Of a stretch of DNA of 64,000 nt, positions 23,949 through 32,646 are shown piece after piece. The notes under the pieces are model-generated. The model saw only the letters and a program-made list of their open reading frames with translations, was not told where the DNA came from and did not search any database. A program made the position numbers and the translations under genes. The DNA is from Streptomyces violaceoruber (lineage in GTDB: Bacteria; Actinomycetota; Actinomycetes; Streptomycetales; Streptomycetaceae). Location of the stretch: positions 744,001 through 808,000 of the forward strand of contig NZ_CP137734.1 of NCBI RefSeq assembly GCF_033406955.1, given 5' to 3'. Positions within the stretch are counted from its first letter, which is position 1, and the number at the start of each line of letters is the position of its first letter.

Positions 23949-24539
23949 GTGAACGACCCGTGCGTGTCTCCGAACCTCTCCCCCTCAGCGGAGGAGTCCG
24001 CGCCGCGGCCCGCGGTCCAACCGTGCCCGGATCGTGGGGACAGTGTGGATGCCATGCTGCGTCAGTGGGAGGAACGCCGGCCGGGCGTGGACGTCTCCTC
24101 CAGCGAGGTACTCGCGCGACTGCTGCGCGCGGCCCGCCTGGCCGAGGAACTGTTCGAGGAGCGGCTGCGCCGTCAGCCCGGCAGGACCATCACCAACGTC
24201 GGGGACTTCGACCTGCTGCAGACCCTGCGCCGGGCGGCCCCCGGGCACGCCCTGACGCCGGGGCAACTGATGCGGCACCTCGTGGTCTCCTCGGCCGGTC
24301 TCAGCGGCCGCCTCAACCGGCTGGAGCGTGACGGCTGGATCGTCCGGACCGCGTCGCCCGACGACCGGCGGCGCTCGCTGGTCAGCCTGACGGTGCAGGG
24401 GCGGGAGGAGTTCGACCGCCGGCTGGAGGGCCACCTGGCTGTGGAGCGTGAGCTGCTGTCCGTGCTCGACGCGCGGGAGCGGGTCGTCGTCGTCGGCGCG
24501 TTGCGCAAACTGCTGCTCGTCCTCGAGGCGTCGGAGTGA
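23949..24539 (+). CDS. MarR-family transcriptional regulator
   Basis: 196 residues. The winged-helix core LTPGQLMRHLVVSSAGLSGRLNRLERDGWIVRTASPDDRRRSLVSLT (about 100-145) is characteristic of MarR repressors, with dimerisation helices either side. An N-terminal extension of about 35 residues is low-complexity, so the real start may be the ATG near 24054 rather than GTG 23949. The ligand and target are unknown. Neighbours are a small membrane protein and an alpha/beta hydrolase. No ECF41-type promoter precedes it. Confidence 0.85.
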   Translation: MNDPCVSPNLSPSAEESAPRPAVQPCPDRGDSVDAMLRQWEERRPGVDVSSSEVLARLLRAARLAEELFEERLRRQPGRTITNVGDFDLLQTLRRAAPGHALTPGQLMRHLVVSSAGLSGRLNRLERDGWIVRTASPDDRRRSLVSLTVQGREEFDRRLEGHLAVERELLSVLDARERVVVVGALRKLLLVLEASE

Positions 24540-24567
24540 GCCGGCGGACGCGGCGGGACCGAGCCGC

Positions 24568-24912
24568 TCAGCCCGCCGCCACCAGGACGAGGGCGACGAG
24601 CAGAACCATCACGGTCGCCGCGAGTACGGCCAGCGCCACGCGGGACATCCGGCGCAGCCGGGCGTAGCGTCTGGTGTGCCGCGCCTCCACCATCGTGATC
24701 TGCTCGGTGAGGTGATGGGCGATGGCGCGGGAGACCCTGATCTGCTCCTCGACGTACCACCACTCCAGGTCGGTCTTCTGTTCTTCGCTGAGTCCGGGCA
24801 CGTGTGCGGCGAACTCCGCCGCGCGGTGGTGAGCGGCCCGGCGGTGGGAGTCCCAGTACAGGTAGTCCTGAATGACCGTCAGGCCGCGCTCGGCCTCGTC
24901 CTTCGCATCCAT
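24568..24912 (-). CDS. Small tail-anchored membrane protein of unknown function
   Basis: 114 residues. A soluble, charged, helical N-terminus rich in His and Trp (YLYWDSHRRAAHHRAAEFAAHVPGLSEEQKTDLEWWYVEEQIRVSRAIAHHLTEQ) is followed by a basic segment (RHTRRYARLRRMSR) and one C-terminal hydrophobic helix of about 20 residues. The basic cluster before the helix predicts a cytosolic N-terminus. I do not recognise a family. It converges on the MarR gene with 28 bases between stops. Confidence 0.6.
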   Translation of the reverse strand: MDAKDEAERGLTVIQDYLYWDSHRRAAHHRAAEFAAHVPGLSEEQKTDLEWWYVEEQIRVSRAIAHHLTEQITMVEARHTRRYARLRRMSRVALAVLAATVMVLLVALVLVAAG

Positions 24913-25150
24913 GGTGTGCTCCAGCCATCGGTGTGCCGCCTCATGCCCACGACGCCGCGGCCACCGCCTCGCGGGAGGCCACCGTGGTGGCGCCCGGGCG
25001 TGCGGCAGATCGTGTCACACCATCGTATCTCTCGCTCGCGAGAGAGGGGCCGGGGAGGCACCACTCGGCCTAGACGCAGTGCATAACAGTGTGATTACTC
25101 GTTGTGTTCTTCCTTGCGGGGTTTCCGCCTCTCACGGATCATGGGACGGC

Positions 25151-26107
25151 GTGAAGCACACGCATCGGCCGGGGACTCTCCCGCGCACACCCGAAGATCC
25201 CTCCGCCCCCCTGTCTCCCGGCACACACACGATCACCGTTCCACACGGTCCGGCCCGCGTCGCACTGCGCTACCACGTCGCAGGCTCGGGCCCCGTGTGC
25301 CTCGCCCATTCGGGCGGACCGGGCATCGGCTGGGAGTACCTGCGCATGCCCGGTCTCGAGGACTCCCTGACCATGGTCTACGTCGAACCGGTCGGCACGG
25401 GCGACTCCGGTCGGCTCCCGGATCCGCGCGACTACACCGTGGCCACGTACGCGCACTTCCTGCACGCCGTGGTCCAGCACCTGAACGTGCCACGGTTCGC
25501 CCTGCTCGGTCACTCCCACGGTGGTTTCGTGGCCCAGCGGTACGCCCTCGACCATCCCGCACAGGTCACCGCCCTCGTTCTCTACGACACCTCACCGGTC
25601 GCGGACGAGGAGTTCTGGTCGGCGGCAGTCGCCGCCATGGAACGGTTCGTGAAGGACCACGTCCAGGACCATCCGGAGGTCGCGGACTACGCCGCCACCC
25701 TCACCACGCGTCTCGGTCTGCTGGACGACGACGGCGCCACCGCCGTCCTGCGCACACTGATGCCGGCCTATCTCCACGACTACTGGGGCAGAGAAGCCGA
25801 GTTCGCGCCCGCTCGTCGGACGCTGCGCATGTACGCGTCCCCCTCCCTCGGGGAGGAACCTCCCTTCGACGTACGGGACGAACTGCCTCTCCTCACCCCA
25901 CCGGCCCTGGTCCTGGCGGGCCGTCACGACTTCATCTGCGGGCCACGATGGGCCGCGCTGCTGCACGAGGGCCTGTTCAAGGCCGAGTTGACGGTCCTGG
26001 AGGAGGCCGGGCATCTCGCGCACCTCGAACAGCCCGCCCGGTTCGACGCCTGCGTCCTCGCGTTCCTCCAAGCCCAGGGAGTCGTCCGCGGACCCCGGAA
26101 CCCATAG
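25151..26107 (+). CDS. Alpha/beta hydrolase (proline iminopeptidase-like)
   Basis: 318 residues from GTG 25151, preceded by GGGACGG. The oxyanion HSGGPG motif is at 53-58, the nucleophile elbow GHSHGG has S122, and the late GRHDFICGP and AGHLAHLEQP segments supply the acid and the catalytic histidine. The HSGGPG motif and a lid-like middle domain are typical of the proline iminopeptidase and related hydrolase group; the true substrate is open. It lies 160 bases before the flavohemoglobin gene, which has its own ECF41-type promoter. Confidence 0.88.
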   Translation: MKHTHRPGTLPRTPEDPSAPLSPGTHTITVPHGPARVALRYHVAGSGPVCLAHSGGPGIGWEYLRMPGLEDSLTMVYVEPVGTGDSGRLPDPRDYTVATYAHFLHAVVQHLNVPRFALLGHSHGGFVAQRYALDHPAQVTALVLYDTSPVADEEFWSAAVAAMERFVKDHVQDHPEVADYAATLTTRLGLLDDDGATAVLRTLMPAYLHDYWGREAEFAPARRTLRMYASPSLGEEPPFDVRDELPLLTPPALVLAGRHDFICGPRWAALLHEGLFKAELTVLEEAGHLAHLEQPARFDACVLAFLQAQGVVRGPRNP

Positions 26108-26165
26108 CTCCGGCGCCCGGTCTCCGGCTTACCCGTCGTCCGTCAGCGGCCGGTTCCTGACATCG

Positions 26166-26192
26166 CGTCACAAGTCCGGCCGCTGTCCGGTC
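26166..26192 (+). promoter_or_regulatory. ECF41/SigJ-type promoter of the flavohemoglobin gene
   Basis: Reads CGTCACA, 16 bases, GGTCTC, about 70 bases before the ATG at 26271. This is the last such site; none was found downstream of it. Confidence 0.65.
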
Positions 26193-26270
26193 TCACTGAG
26201 AAGACGGGCCGCACAGACGGTCCGTGGCACGTCGGAAAACAAGCATCTGAGATCCCAGTTCGGAGTAGGC

Positions 26271-27482
26271 ATGCTCTCCAGTCAGTCGGCCCAGATCGTC
26301 CGCGACACGCTCCCCACCGTCGGAGCCTCGCTCGGCACGATCACCGACCTGTTCTACCGCCGCATGTTCGAGGAGCGTCCCGAGCTCCTGCGCGACCTGT
26401 TCAACCGCGCGAACCAGGCCAGCGGCGTCCAGCGCGAGGCACTGGCCGGTGCCGTCGCCGCCTTCGCGACCGCGCTCGTGAAGCACCCGGACGAGCGCCC
26501 CGACGCCGTACTCGGCCGCATCGCGAACAAGCACGCGTCACTGGGCATCACGTCCGACCAGTACACCCTCGTCGGCCGCCACCTCCTCGCGGCCGTCGCG
26601 GAGGTCCTCGGCGACGCCGTGACCCCGGCGGTGGCGGCCGCCTGGGACGAGGTGTACTGGCTCATGGCGAACGCCCTCATCGCCATGGAGGCGCGTCTGT
26701 ACGCCCGGTCCGACGTCGAGGACGGCTCCGTGTGGCAGAGCATGGAGATCGTCGAACGCCACGAGGAGACCCCGGACACGGCCTCCTTCGTCCTGCGTCC
26801 CGCCGACGGCTCACCCACCCGCCCCTTCGTCCCCGGCCAGTACGTCAGCGTGCGGGCCGAACTGCCGGACGGAGCACACCAGATACGGCAGTACAGCCTC
26901 TCCAGCGCTCCCGGCGGCGGGACCTGGCGCTTCACCGTGAAGCGCGAGCGCTCCCTGGACGGGCAGGTGCCGGACGGGGAGGTCTCCACGTGGCTGCACA
27001 CCCACGCCCGCCCCGGTGACGTCCTGCGGGTGTCCCTGCCCTTCGGTGACCTCCTGCTGCCCGAGGGCGACGGTCCGCTCCTGCTGGCCTCCGCGGGCAT
27101 CGGTGTCACCCCCATGCTCGCCATGCTGGAGCATCTGGCCACCGCGGCGCCCGACCGTCCGGTGACCGTCGTCCACGCCGACCGCTCCCCCGCTCTCCAC
27201 GCGCACCGGCTCGAACTCACCGCGCTCGTCGAGCGGCTGCCCCACGCCTCGCTGCACCTGTGGTACGAGGACACCGCGGACCACCCGGACGCCTCGGCGG
27301 ACCACGTCAACGAGGGCTGGGCCGACCTCACGGGCCTGTCCCCGGTCCCCGGCACCACCGCGTTCCTGTGCGGGCCGCTGTCCTTCATGAAGGCCGTCCG
27401 CACCGACCTGCTCGCCCACGGGCTGAGCCCCAGGGCCATCCACTACGAGGTGTTCGGCCCCGATCTGTGGCTCAGCAAGTAG
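26271..27482 (+). CDS. hmp: Flavohemoglobin (nitric oxide dioxygenase)
   Basis: 403 residues. The N-terminal globin domain (1-135) has the B10 tyrosine Y29 and proximal H88 in NKHASLGI. The FAD-binding domain carries RQYSLSSAP near 208 and the NAD domain carries GIGVTPMLAM and FLCGP, ending with the KVF-like EVFGPDLWL typical of Hmp. It converts NO and O2 to nitrate with NAD(P)H in the cytosol. The ECF41-type promoter ties it to the island, alongside WhiB and the Ohr peroxidase, which suggests a nitrosative/redox stress role. No NsrR-type site was recognised. Confidence 0.94.
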   Translation: MLSSQSAQIVRDTLPTVGASLGTITDLFYRRMFEERPELLRDLFNRANQASGVQREALAGAVAAFATALVKHPDERPDAVLGRIANKHASLGITSDQYTLVGRHLLAAVAEVLGDAVTPAVAAAWDEVYWLMANALIAMEARLYARSDVEDGSVWQSMEIVERHEETPDTASFVLRPADGSPTRPFVPGQYVSVRAELPDGAHQIRQYSLSSAPGGGTWRFTVKRERSLDGQVPDGEVSTWLHTHARPGDVLRVSLPFGDLLLPEGDGPLLLASAGIGVTPMLAMLEHLATAAPDRPVTVVHADRSPALHAHRLELTALVERLPHASLHLWYEDTADHPDASADHVNEGWADLTGLSPVPGTTAFLCGPLSFMKAVRTDLLAHGLSPRAIHYEVFGPDLWLSK

Positions 27483-27593
27483 CAGCGCCGGCCGCCCGGC
27501 AGTGAGCGGGCGGGCGTCGGTCGGCTGCGCGGGGCGCCGGCCGTCGCCCGCGTACGGAAGCGGGAGCGGAGTCCGGCGCCCGCCCTCGGGGGT

Positions 27594-30392
27594 TCATGCG
27601 CTCGACGCGGTCGCGGTGAGTCCGGCGAGGGCGGGCTTCAGCTCGGTGCGCCGCTTGATGCCGAGCTTCACGAAGACCTTGCGCAGGTGGTACTCGACGG
27701 TGTGCGCGCTGATGAACAGGCGGGCGCCGATCTCCCGGTTCGTCAGTCCCTCGCGGGCCAGGCGCGCCACGTTCAGTTCCTGTTCGGTGAGCCGCGCCGC
27801 CGACCCCCGGGTGTGGACCCGCAGGGTCTCGCCGCTCGCGCGCAGTTCGTCCGCGGCGCGCTGGGCGAATCCGTTCAGTCCGCGGGCCGACAGCACCCGG
27901 TGGGCGGCGCGGAGCTGTTCGCGCGCTTCGGCGGGCCGTCCCTGGCGGTTGAGTGCCTCGCCGTACAGCAGGCGGCAACGCCCCACCCAGATCGGGATCC
28001 GCTCGTGCTCGAAGCGCTTTATCGCGTCGAGGAAGAGCCGCTCGGCGTCGTCCCCCGCCCGCAGTTGCGCCTCGGCCATCGCCAGGACGGCCAGCGCGTA
28101 GCTGGTGCCCACCGGCCGTGTGACGCCGGCCAGCTGTTCCAGTGCCTGCTCGGCGAGGGTGCGCTCGCCGGTGTGTGCGGCCGCTTCCACCAGTTCGAGC
28201 AGTGTGCGCATCGCGAGGTTCAGTTCGCGGGTGTACGGCAGTTCGCGCCGGCCGCTGGCCACCGCCTCGGCGAAGCGGCCCAGGCCGTTGTAGAGGACCG
28301 CCTCGGAGAAGTTGGCCGCGCTCAGCGCGTGTCCCTCGCCGCGGGCGAGCCCGTCGGCCCGGACCCGCTCGGCCAGGCGCTCCGCCTGGTCGGCCTGCCC
28401 CCGGTAGGCGGCGAGGAGGAGCCGTCCGTACGGCGGCAGCGGATTGCCGGTGACCTCCTTGATGGCGTCGATCTCGTCGCAGGAGGCTTCCGCCCCGTCC
28501 AGGTCGCCGTCGGTCATCCGCACGAGCATCAGCAGGCTCAGGGCGATCGGCAGTACGGTGACGACGCCTTCGGCACGGGCGAGTTCGACCTGCCGGTCGG
28601 CGAGCGCACGCAGGCCGGCGGGGTCCCACAGGTCCTGGGCGGCGCGGGAGGCGAACCACATCCAGTGCAGTTCGAGGGAGTCCGGCGCCTGCTCGAGGAA
28701 GGCGCGCTGCGCCCGTCGCAGGGTGGGAAGCGCCGCCGTCTGCCCTTCGGTGGCGAGCAGCGCCTGCCCGCGCAGGATCAGGTCCCGCGCCCGGTCGGTC
28801 TCGTCGGCGGCGGACGTGGCGCCGAGGATCGCGTGCGCGACGGCGGTCACCTGCTCGGCGTCACCGAGCCTGCCGCCGTAGGTCGCCGCCGCGAGCGCCT
28901 CGATGTAGGTGTCGCGGGCGAGGACCGGGTCGAGCCCTTCGAGTCCCCGTGCCGCGTCGAGCAGGTGCTGCGCCCCGCCGCGGTCACGCCGTAGCGCGTA
29001 TCCGGCCCGCGCGCGCAGCCGCACCACGAGCGCCTCCTGCAGCGCGGTGAGGGGAAGGACGCGGGCGGACCCGAGCAGGCGCAGGGCCGCGTCCGACGCG
29101 CCCGCGTCGTGCTTGGCCTCGGCGGCCGCGATGAGTCGCTGCCCGCGGTGGAACGGCGAGGGCGTGAGCTCCGCCGCCCGCTCCAGAAACGCGCCGGCGG
29201 CCGCCGCTCCGCCGCGGGTTCGCGCACGCACGGCGGACTTCTCCAGGTCGGCGGCGACCTCCTCGTCCGGTTGCAGGGTCGCGCTGGCCCGGTGCCAGGC
29301 CCGGCGGTCCGGGTCGTGCTCGGCGCTGGTGACGTCCGCGAGAGCGGCGTGGACGCGACGCCGGTCCCCCGGTGACGCCGCCCGGTACACGGCCGACCGC
29401 ACCAGCGGATGGCGGAAGCCGACACGGGTGCCGACGACGAACGCCTCGGCGTCCTTGGCCGCGTCGAAGGCTTCCGGCCCCAGTCCCAGCACCGCGCTGG
29501 CACGCCACAGCAGCCCCGGGTCGCCGGTGGGTTCGGCGGCCGCCAGCAGCAGCAGGAGGCGCGCCGGTGCGGGCAGCGGGGCGAGCTGGACGACCAGGCT
29601 CTGCTCGATGCGACTTTCCAGCGGCAGGGAACCCGTCAGGGTGAAACCGCCGGCGATCTGGGCCGGGCTCAGGGCCCGGGGCAGTTCACGCAGGGCGAGG
29701 GGATTGCCGCGGGCCTCCGCGATCAACTGGTCGCGGACCCGCAGGTCGAGACCACCGGGTACGGCCAGGCGCAGGAGTTCACACGCGTCCTCGTGACCGA
29801 GCCCTTCGAGGATCATGTGGGGCAGGCCCGCGAACACCGGGTCGGGCTGCCGCATGGCGAGCACCAGGGCGATGCCCTCCGCGTCCAGACGCCGGGCCGC
29901 GAAGGCGAGGGCACGCGCGGACGCCTGGTCGAGCCACTGTGCGTCGTCGACGACGCACAGCAGTGCCTGCTCCTCGGCGGCCTCGGTCAGCAGCCCCAGC
30001 AGGGCCAGTCCCACGAGGAACGGGCTCGGCGCGGCCGCGCTGCGCAGGCCGAACGCCACCTCGATCGCTTCCTGCTGCGGGGCCGGCAACCGGGCGGCGG
30101 AACCCATCATGTGTCTGCAGAGCTGCTGGAGGCCGGCGTAGGCAAGTTCCATCTCGGACTGGGAGGCGACGACGCGCTCGGTGCGGACGTGTGCGGCGGC
30201 CCGTGCCGTGAGGTGGTCCAGGAGCGCCGTCTTGCCGACACCGGCCTCACCGGAGACGACCAGTGCACCGGCGCGGCCGCCTCGGGCACGGCTCACCAGC
30301 GCTTCCAGTTCCGCCAACTCGACGTGTCGTCCCCGCAAGGGCGCGATGTCAGGCACCATGTCCGCCTTCGCCGGGAAGTACCGCTCCGCCAT
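27594..30392 (-). CDS. Large LuxR-family ATP-binding (LAL) transcriptional regulator
   Basis: A 932-residue LAL regulator. The N-terminal AAA/NTPase has a Walker A GEAGVGKT at 48-55 and a Walker B region CVVDDAQWLD near 150. A long helical, TPR-like middle follows, and a C-terminal LuxR helix-turn-helix (LTEQELNVARLAREGLTNREIGARLFIS, about 866-893) completes it. LAL proteins activate catabolic or secondary-metabolite genes in response to ligands. It converges on hmp; the divergent neighbour region to its right has no clear target. No ECF41-type promoter was found. Confidence 0.92.
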   Translation of the reverse strand: MAERYFPAKADMVPDIAPLRGRHVELAELEALVSRARGGRAGALVVSGEAGVGKTALLDHLTARAAAHVRTERVVASQSEMELAYAGLQQLCRHMMGSAARLPAPQQEAIEVAFGLRSAAAPSPFLVGLALLGLLTEAAEEQALLCVVDDAQWLDQASARALAFAARRLDAEGIALVLAMRQPDPVFAGLPHMILEGLGHEDACELLRLAVPGGLDLRVRDQLIAEARGNPLALRELPRALSPAQIAGGFTLTGSLPLESRIEQSLVVQLAPLPAPARLLLLLAAAEPTGDPGLLWRASAVLGLGPEAFDAAKDAEAFVVGTRVGFRHPLVRSAVYRAASPGDRRRVHAALADVTSAEHDPDRRAWHRASATLQPDEEVAADLEKSAVRARTRGGAAAAGAFLERAAELTPSPFHRGQRLIAAAEAKHDAGASDAALRLLGSARVLPLTALQEALVVRLRARAGYALRRDRGGAQHLLDAARGLEGLDPVLARDTYIEALAAATYGGRLGDAEQVTAVAHAILGATSAADETDRARDLILRGQALLATEGQTAALPTLRRAQRAFLEQAPDSLELHWMWFASRAAQDLWDPAGLRALADRQVELARAEGVVTVLPIALSLLMLVRMTDGDLDGAEASCDEIDAIKEVTGNPLPPYGRLLLAAYRGQADQAERLAERVRADGLARGEGHALSAANFSEAVLYNGLGRFAEAVASGRRELPYTRELNLAMRTLLELVEAAAHTGERTLAEQALEQLAGVTRPVGTSYALAVLAMAEAQLRAGDDAERLFLDAIKRFEHERIPIWVGRCRLLYGEALNRQGRPAEAREQLRAAHRVLSARGLNGFAQRAADELRASGETLRVHTRGSAARLTEQELNVARLAREGLTNREIGARLFISAHTVEYHLRKVFVKLGIKRRTELKPALAGLTATASSA

Positions 30393-31099
30393 GTCATTCG
30401 TCCACGCATTCTATCGGAGCGTCGACCTGATCCGCCGAGCGTCGCGGTGCCGTGCGCGGTGGGCATCGACCGTCCGTCTCAGCGGGCGTGTCACCGAAGA
30501 GAGGACATGGCTCAGTTCCTGGAATCGAAGAGTGATGTCGACGGGTTCGGTCACCGTGACAAAGAGCTGTACCGTGCCCTCCCGCCCGCACCGCCCGCAC
30601 CGCCCTCACCGACGGCCCCAGGCCCCGGCCCGATGCGCGATCGAGCGGGACGACGAGGCGGTCGCAGGGCGGGGCAGGGAGGTGTGGCCCTGCGCGGGAG
30701 GATCGCCGCCCACCAGCAGCCCGATCGTGCTCATCCGGGACAAGCTTGACGTCCACAAGGCCGCCGGCCTGCGGAAGCTCACCGAAGCCCGGGCTGCGGG
30801 TGGCGTGGACAGATGGGCCTTGCGCTCGGCGGACCCGGCGGCTTCGGCGGCAGGGCGGGAACCGGTGCTGATCGGATTGACGAAGAGGGGACGGAATCAA
30901 CCGTTTCCGCCCCCCCTTCACTGGCGAACCGCCGGCCGGGTAAACGGAGCGGCTGTTCAAGAAGCAAAGGGAATCCGGGTGTCTGTACAATAGGTGCTCG
31001 CCGTGCCGTACGACACATGGCTGTCGTACGGCAATGCGCCCACGAGGAGGACGAAGGCGCGAGAACCGGTGACGATCACGCCGCTGGTTGGTCCCATCC
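30393..31099. other. 707-base stretch without a supported gene
   Basis: Frames on both strands are open because of composition but have no recognisable product or ribosome site. It presumably holds the LAL promoter at its left end. The only clear structure is the 12-bp inverted repeat at 31004-31033. Confidence 0.5.
31004..31033. repeat. Perfect 12-bp inverted repeat downstream of the RIP gene
   Basis: TGCCGTACGACA and TGTCGTACGGCA flank a 6-base centre. It lies about 70 bases beyond the stop of the ribosome-inactivating protein gene, so it may be its terminator. The short centre and even symmetry would also suit an operator. Confidence 0.6.
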
Positions 31100-32002
31100 T
31101 CACCTTTGCCCGTTGATTGCGCGGAGGTATTTGTCCACGTCTTCCCAGCTGGCCAGGACGAAGAAGTAGACCCCGCTGCCGAAGACGGCTGGGGTTGGCG
31201 GTGGTCCGCTGACCAACTGCTGGACCCAGCGGGACATTTGACCCCAAGCGGTCCGCAACGCCTGCATTGTCGGAGTCACGACGACGCTCGGGTTGGCGAA
31301 GCGGCGGAAAGCTGCTTCGAAATGATCACGGAACATGGGGAACCGTGCCGCCTCCGCGAATGCGCCGATCATGATGAGCATGGCCCGCGCAATGCTTCCT
31401 CGGTAGGCGCCCGTGGCCGCCGCGGGGTTCGGGGTCCTGGCCAGAGCTTCCATGTTCGTCTGGATGGCGTAGATGCCGATCGTGGTCGGTTCCGTCTCCG
31501 CTCCGGGCAGGGTGTTCACGAGGCTGGTGTAGGACCCCGCGAAAGGCAGGGTCGTCACAGGGGCTCCCCGAACCTCTCGTCCGACTTCCTCTCTGGCATT
31601 GGCAGATGCATCCGAGAAGAGATACGCCTGCCCGGTCCGGGACTTGAAGCCCACAAGGTAGAGATTCGACGCGTTGAAGTACAAGGTCGTCTGGTGAACC
31701 CAGTCGGCGTTGTAGAGGTTGAGAGCTACGAGCCCGGCATTCTGGCCCTGCCCCATGGTCTCGTAGATGTTGTTGCCGTGGATGAGGTGGCCGGCGCCCC
31801 TGCGAAGTTGCTGTACGACAGACCTGTAGTGAGGGACGTTGTCGATTTCCGGGTCGATGTGGAAATCAATGTATGTTGTCTGCCTGTTGGGCGTATCGGC
31901 TGCAGCTCTGGGGACGTTCAACCCTAATAGGATCATGAGAGCTGCGAGCGTGGCGACTGCTGAACGCAGCGCGAAGCTGCGCTCACCGTTGATTGACAGC
32001 AC
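31100..32002 (-). CDS. Secreted ribosome-inactivating protein (rRNA N-glycosylase, ricin A/Shiga A-like)
   Basis: 300 residues. A Sec signal peptide with SFALRSAVATLAALMILLGLNV ends at AAA/D around 35. The mature part has the RIP fold signatures: Y115 in ASNLYLVGFKSRTG, Y158 in PFAGSYTSL, the catalytic E217 and R220 in AFAEAARF, and a later Trp in TAWGQMSRW. Such enzymes remove the sarcin-ricin adenine from large-subunit rRNA. S. coelicolor is reported to have one. No adjacent immunity gene is evident; export would protect the producer. Base composition is visibly more AT-rich than neighbours, suggesting transfer. GTG 32002 follows GAGAGGAAG. Confidence 0.85.
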   Translation of the reverse strand: MLSINGERSFALRSAVATLAALMILLGLNVPRAAADTPNRQTTYIDFHIDPEIDNVPHYRSVVQQLRRGAGHLIHGNNIYETMGQGQNAGLVALNLYNADWVHQTTLYFNASNLYLVGFKSRTGQAYLFSDASANAREEVGREVRGAPVTTLPFAGSYTSLVNTLPGAETEPTTIGIYAIQTNMEALARTPNPAAATGAYRGSIARAMLIMIGAFAEAARFPMFRDHFEAAFRRFANPSVVVTPTMQALRTAWGQMSRWVQQLVSGPPPTPAVFGSGVYFFVLASWEDVDKYLRAINGQR

Positions 32003-32132
32003 TTGTGCTTCCTCTCGGACCTATCTGATCGGCATCGTCGGAGTGCCGAAGACTTGTTGCTCATCGGTAGAGACCGCGTAGGCCCACCCGATGTGACTGG
32101 CAGGCTCGCCAGAAACACGTCACCGCCCCCAG

Positions 32133-32400
32133 GACCTGGCCGCCACCGGGAAGGACCTGCGGAGCGACTTCGACTACTCCGCCCACTTCCCCGAGTGGTG
32201 GGAACGCGACCTCGAGGCGATGGCCGCCGAGGACCTCGACCATCCGAGCGTCGTCTTCTGCAGCCTTGGCAACGAGATCCCCGGAGAAGTCGTTCGCGGC
32301 ACTCGACGTCGCCGGTATGAATTACGGCGAGTCCCGCTGCGCCCTGGACCAGGACCTCTTCCCTGACCGCGTCATCGTCGGTACCGAGACCTGCCCGGCC
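32133..32400 (+). pseudogene. Fragment of a glycoside hydrolase family 2 gene (beta-galactosidase/glucuronidase-like)
   Basis: Translation gives ...TGKDLRSDFDYSAHFPEWW, then RDLEAMAAEDLDHPSVVFCSLGNEIP. This is the GH2 catalytic-core signature, with the acid/base NE. After a frameshift near 32285 it continues as SFAALDVAGMNYGESRCALDQDLFPDRVIVGTET. No N- or C-terminal domains remain, so this is a decayed remnant between the RIP and MMPL genes. The rest of 32003-32646 shows no gene. Confidence 0.75.
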
Positions 32401-32646
32401 GGGCTCGTCCTCACGCGGAGCGATCGATGCCTTGAACGTGGACGGTGGGATCCAGGGCTCGCAGACTGCACCGCCCCGGGATCATCCTCAGGTAGGAGAA
32501 CAGCATCGTCGTTCCGCACGAGAACGGCCCCCTCCCTGCTGCCCAGCCATGAGGACCAGGTCACAGCACCGGCACGATGCTCCAGCAGCCGGCACAACGG
32601 CAGCCTTGGTACCTACCTGAGCACAGACCTTGGAGAGACCTTTCTC

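Noticed and set aside
30394..30990. Possible protein-coding frames on both strands between the LAL and RIP genes
   Set aside because: Low-complexity Pro/Arg/Ala translations with no recognisable domain or start signal.
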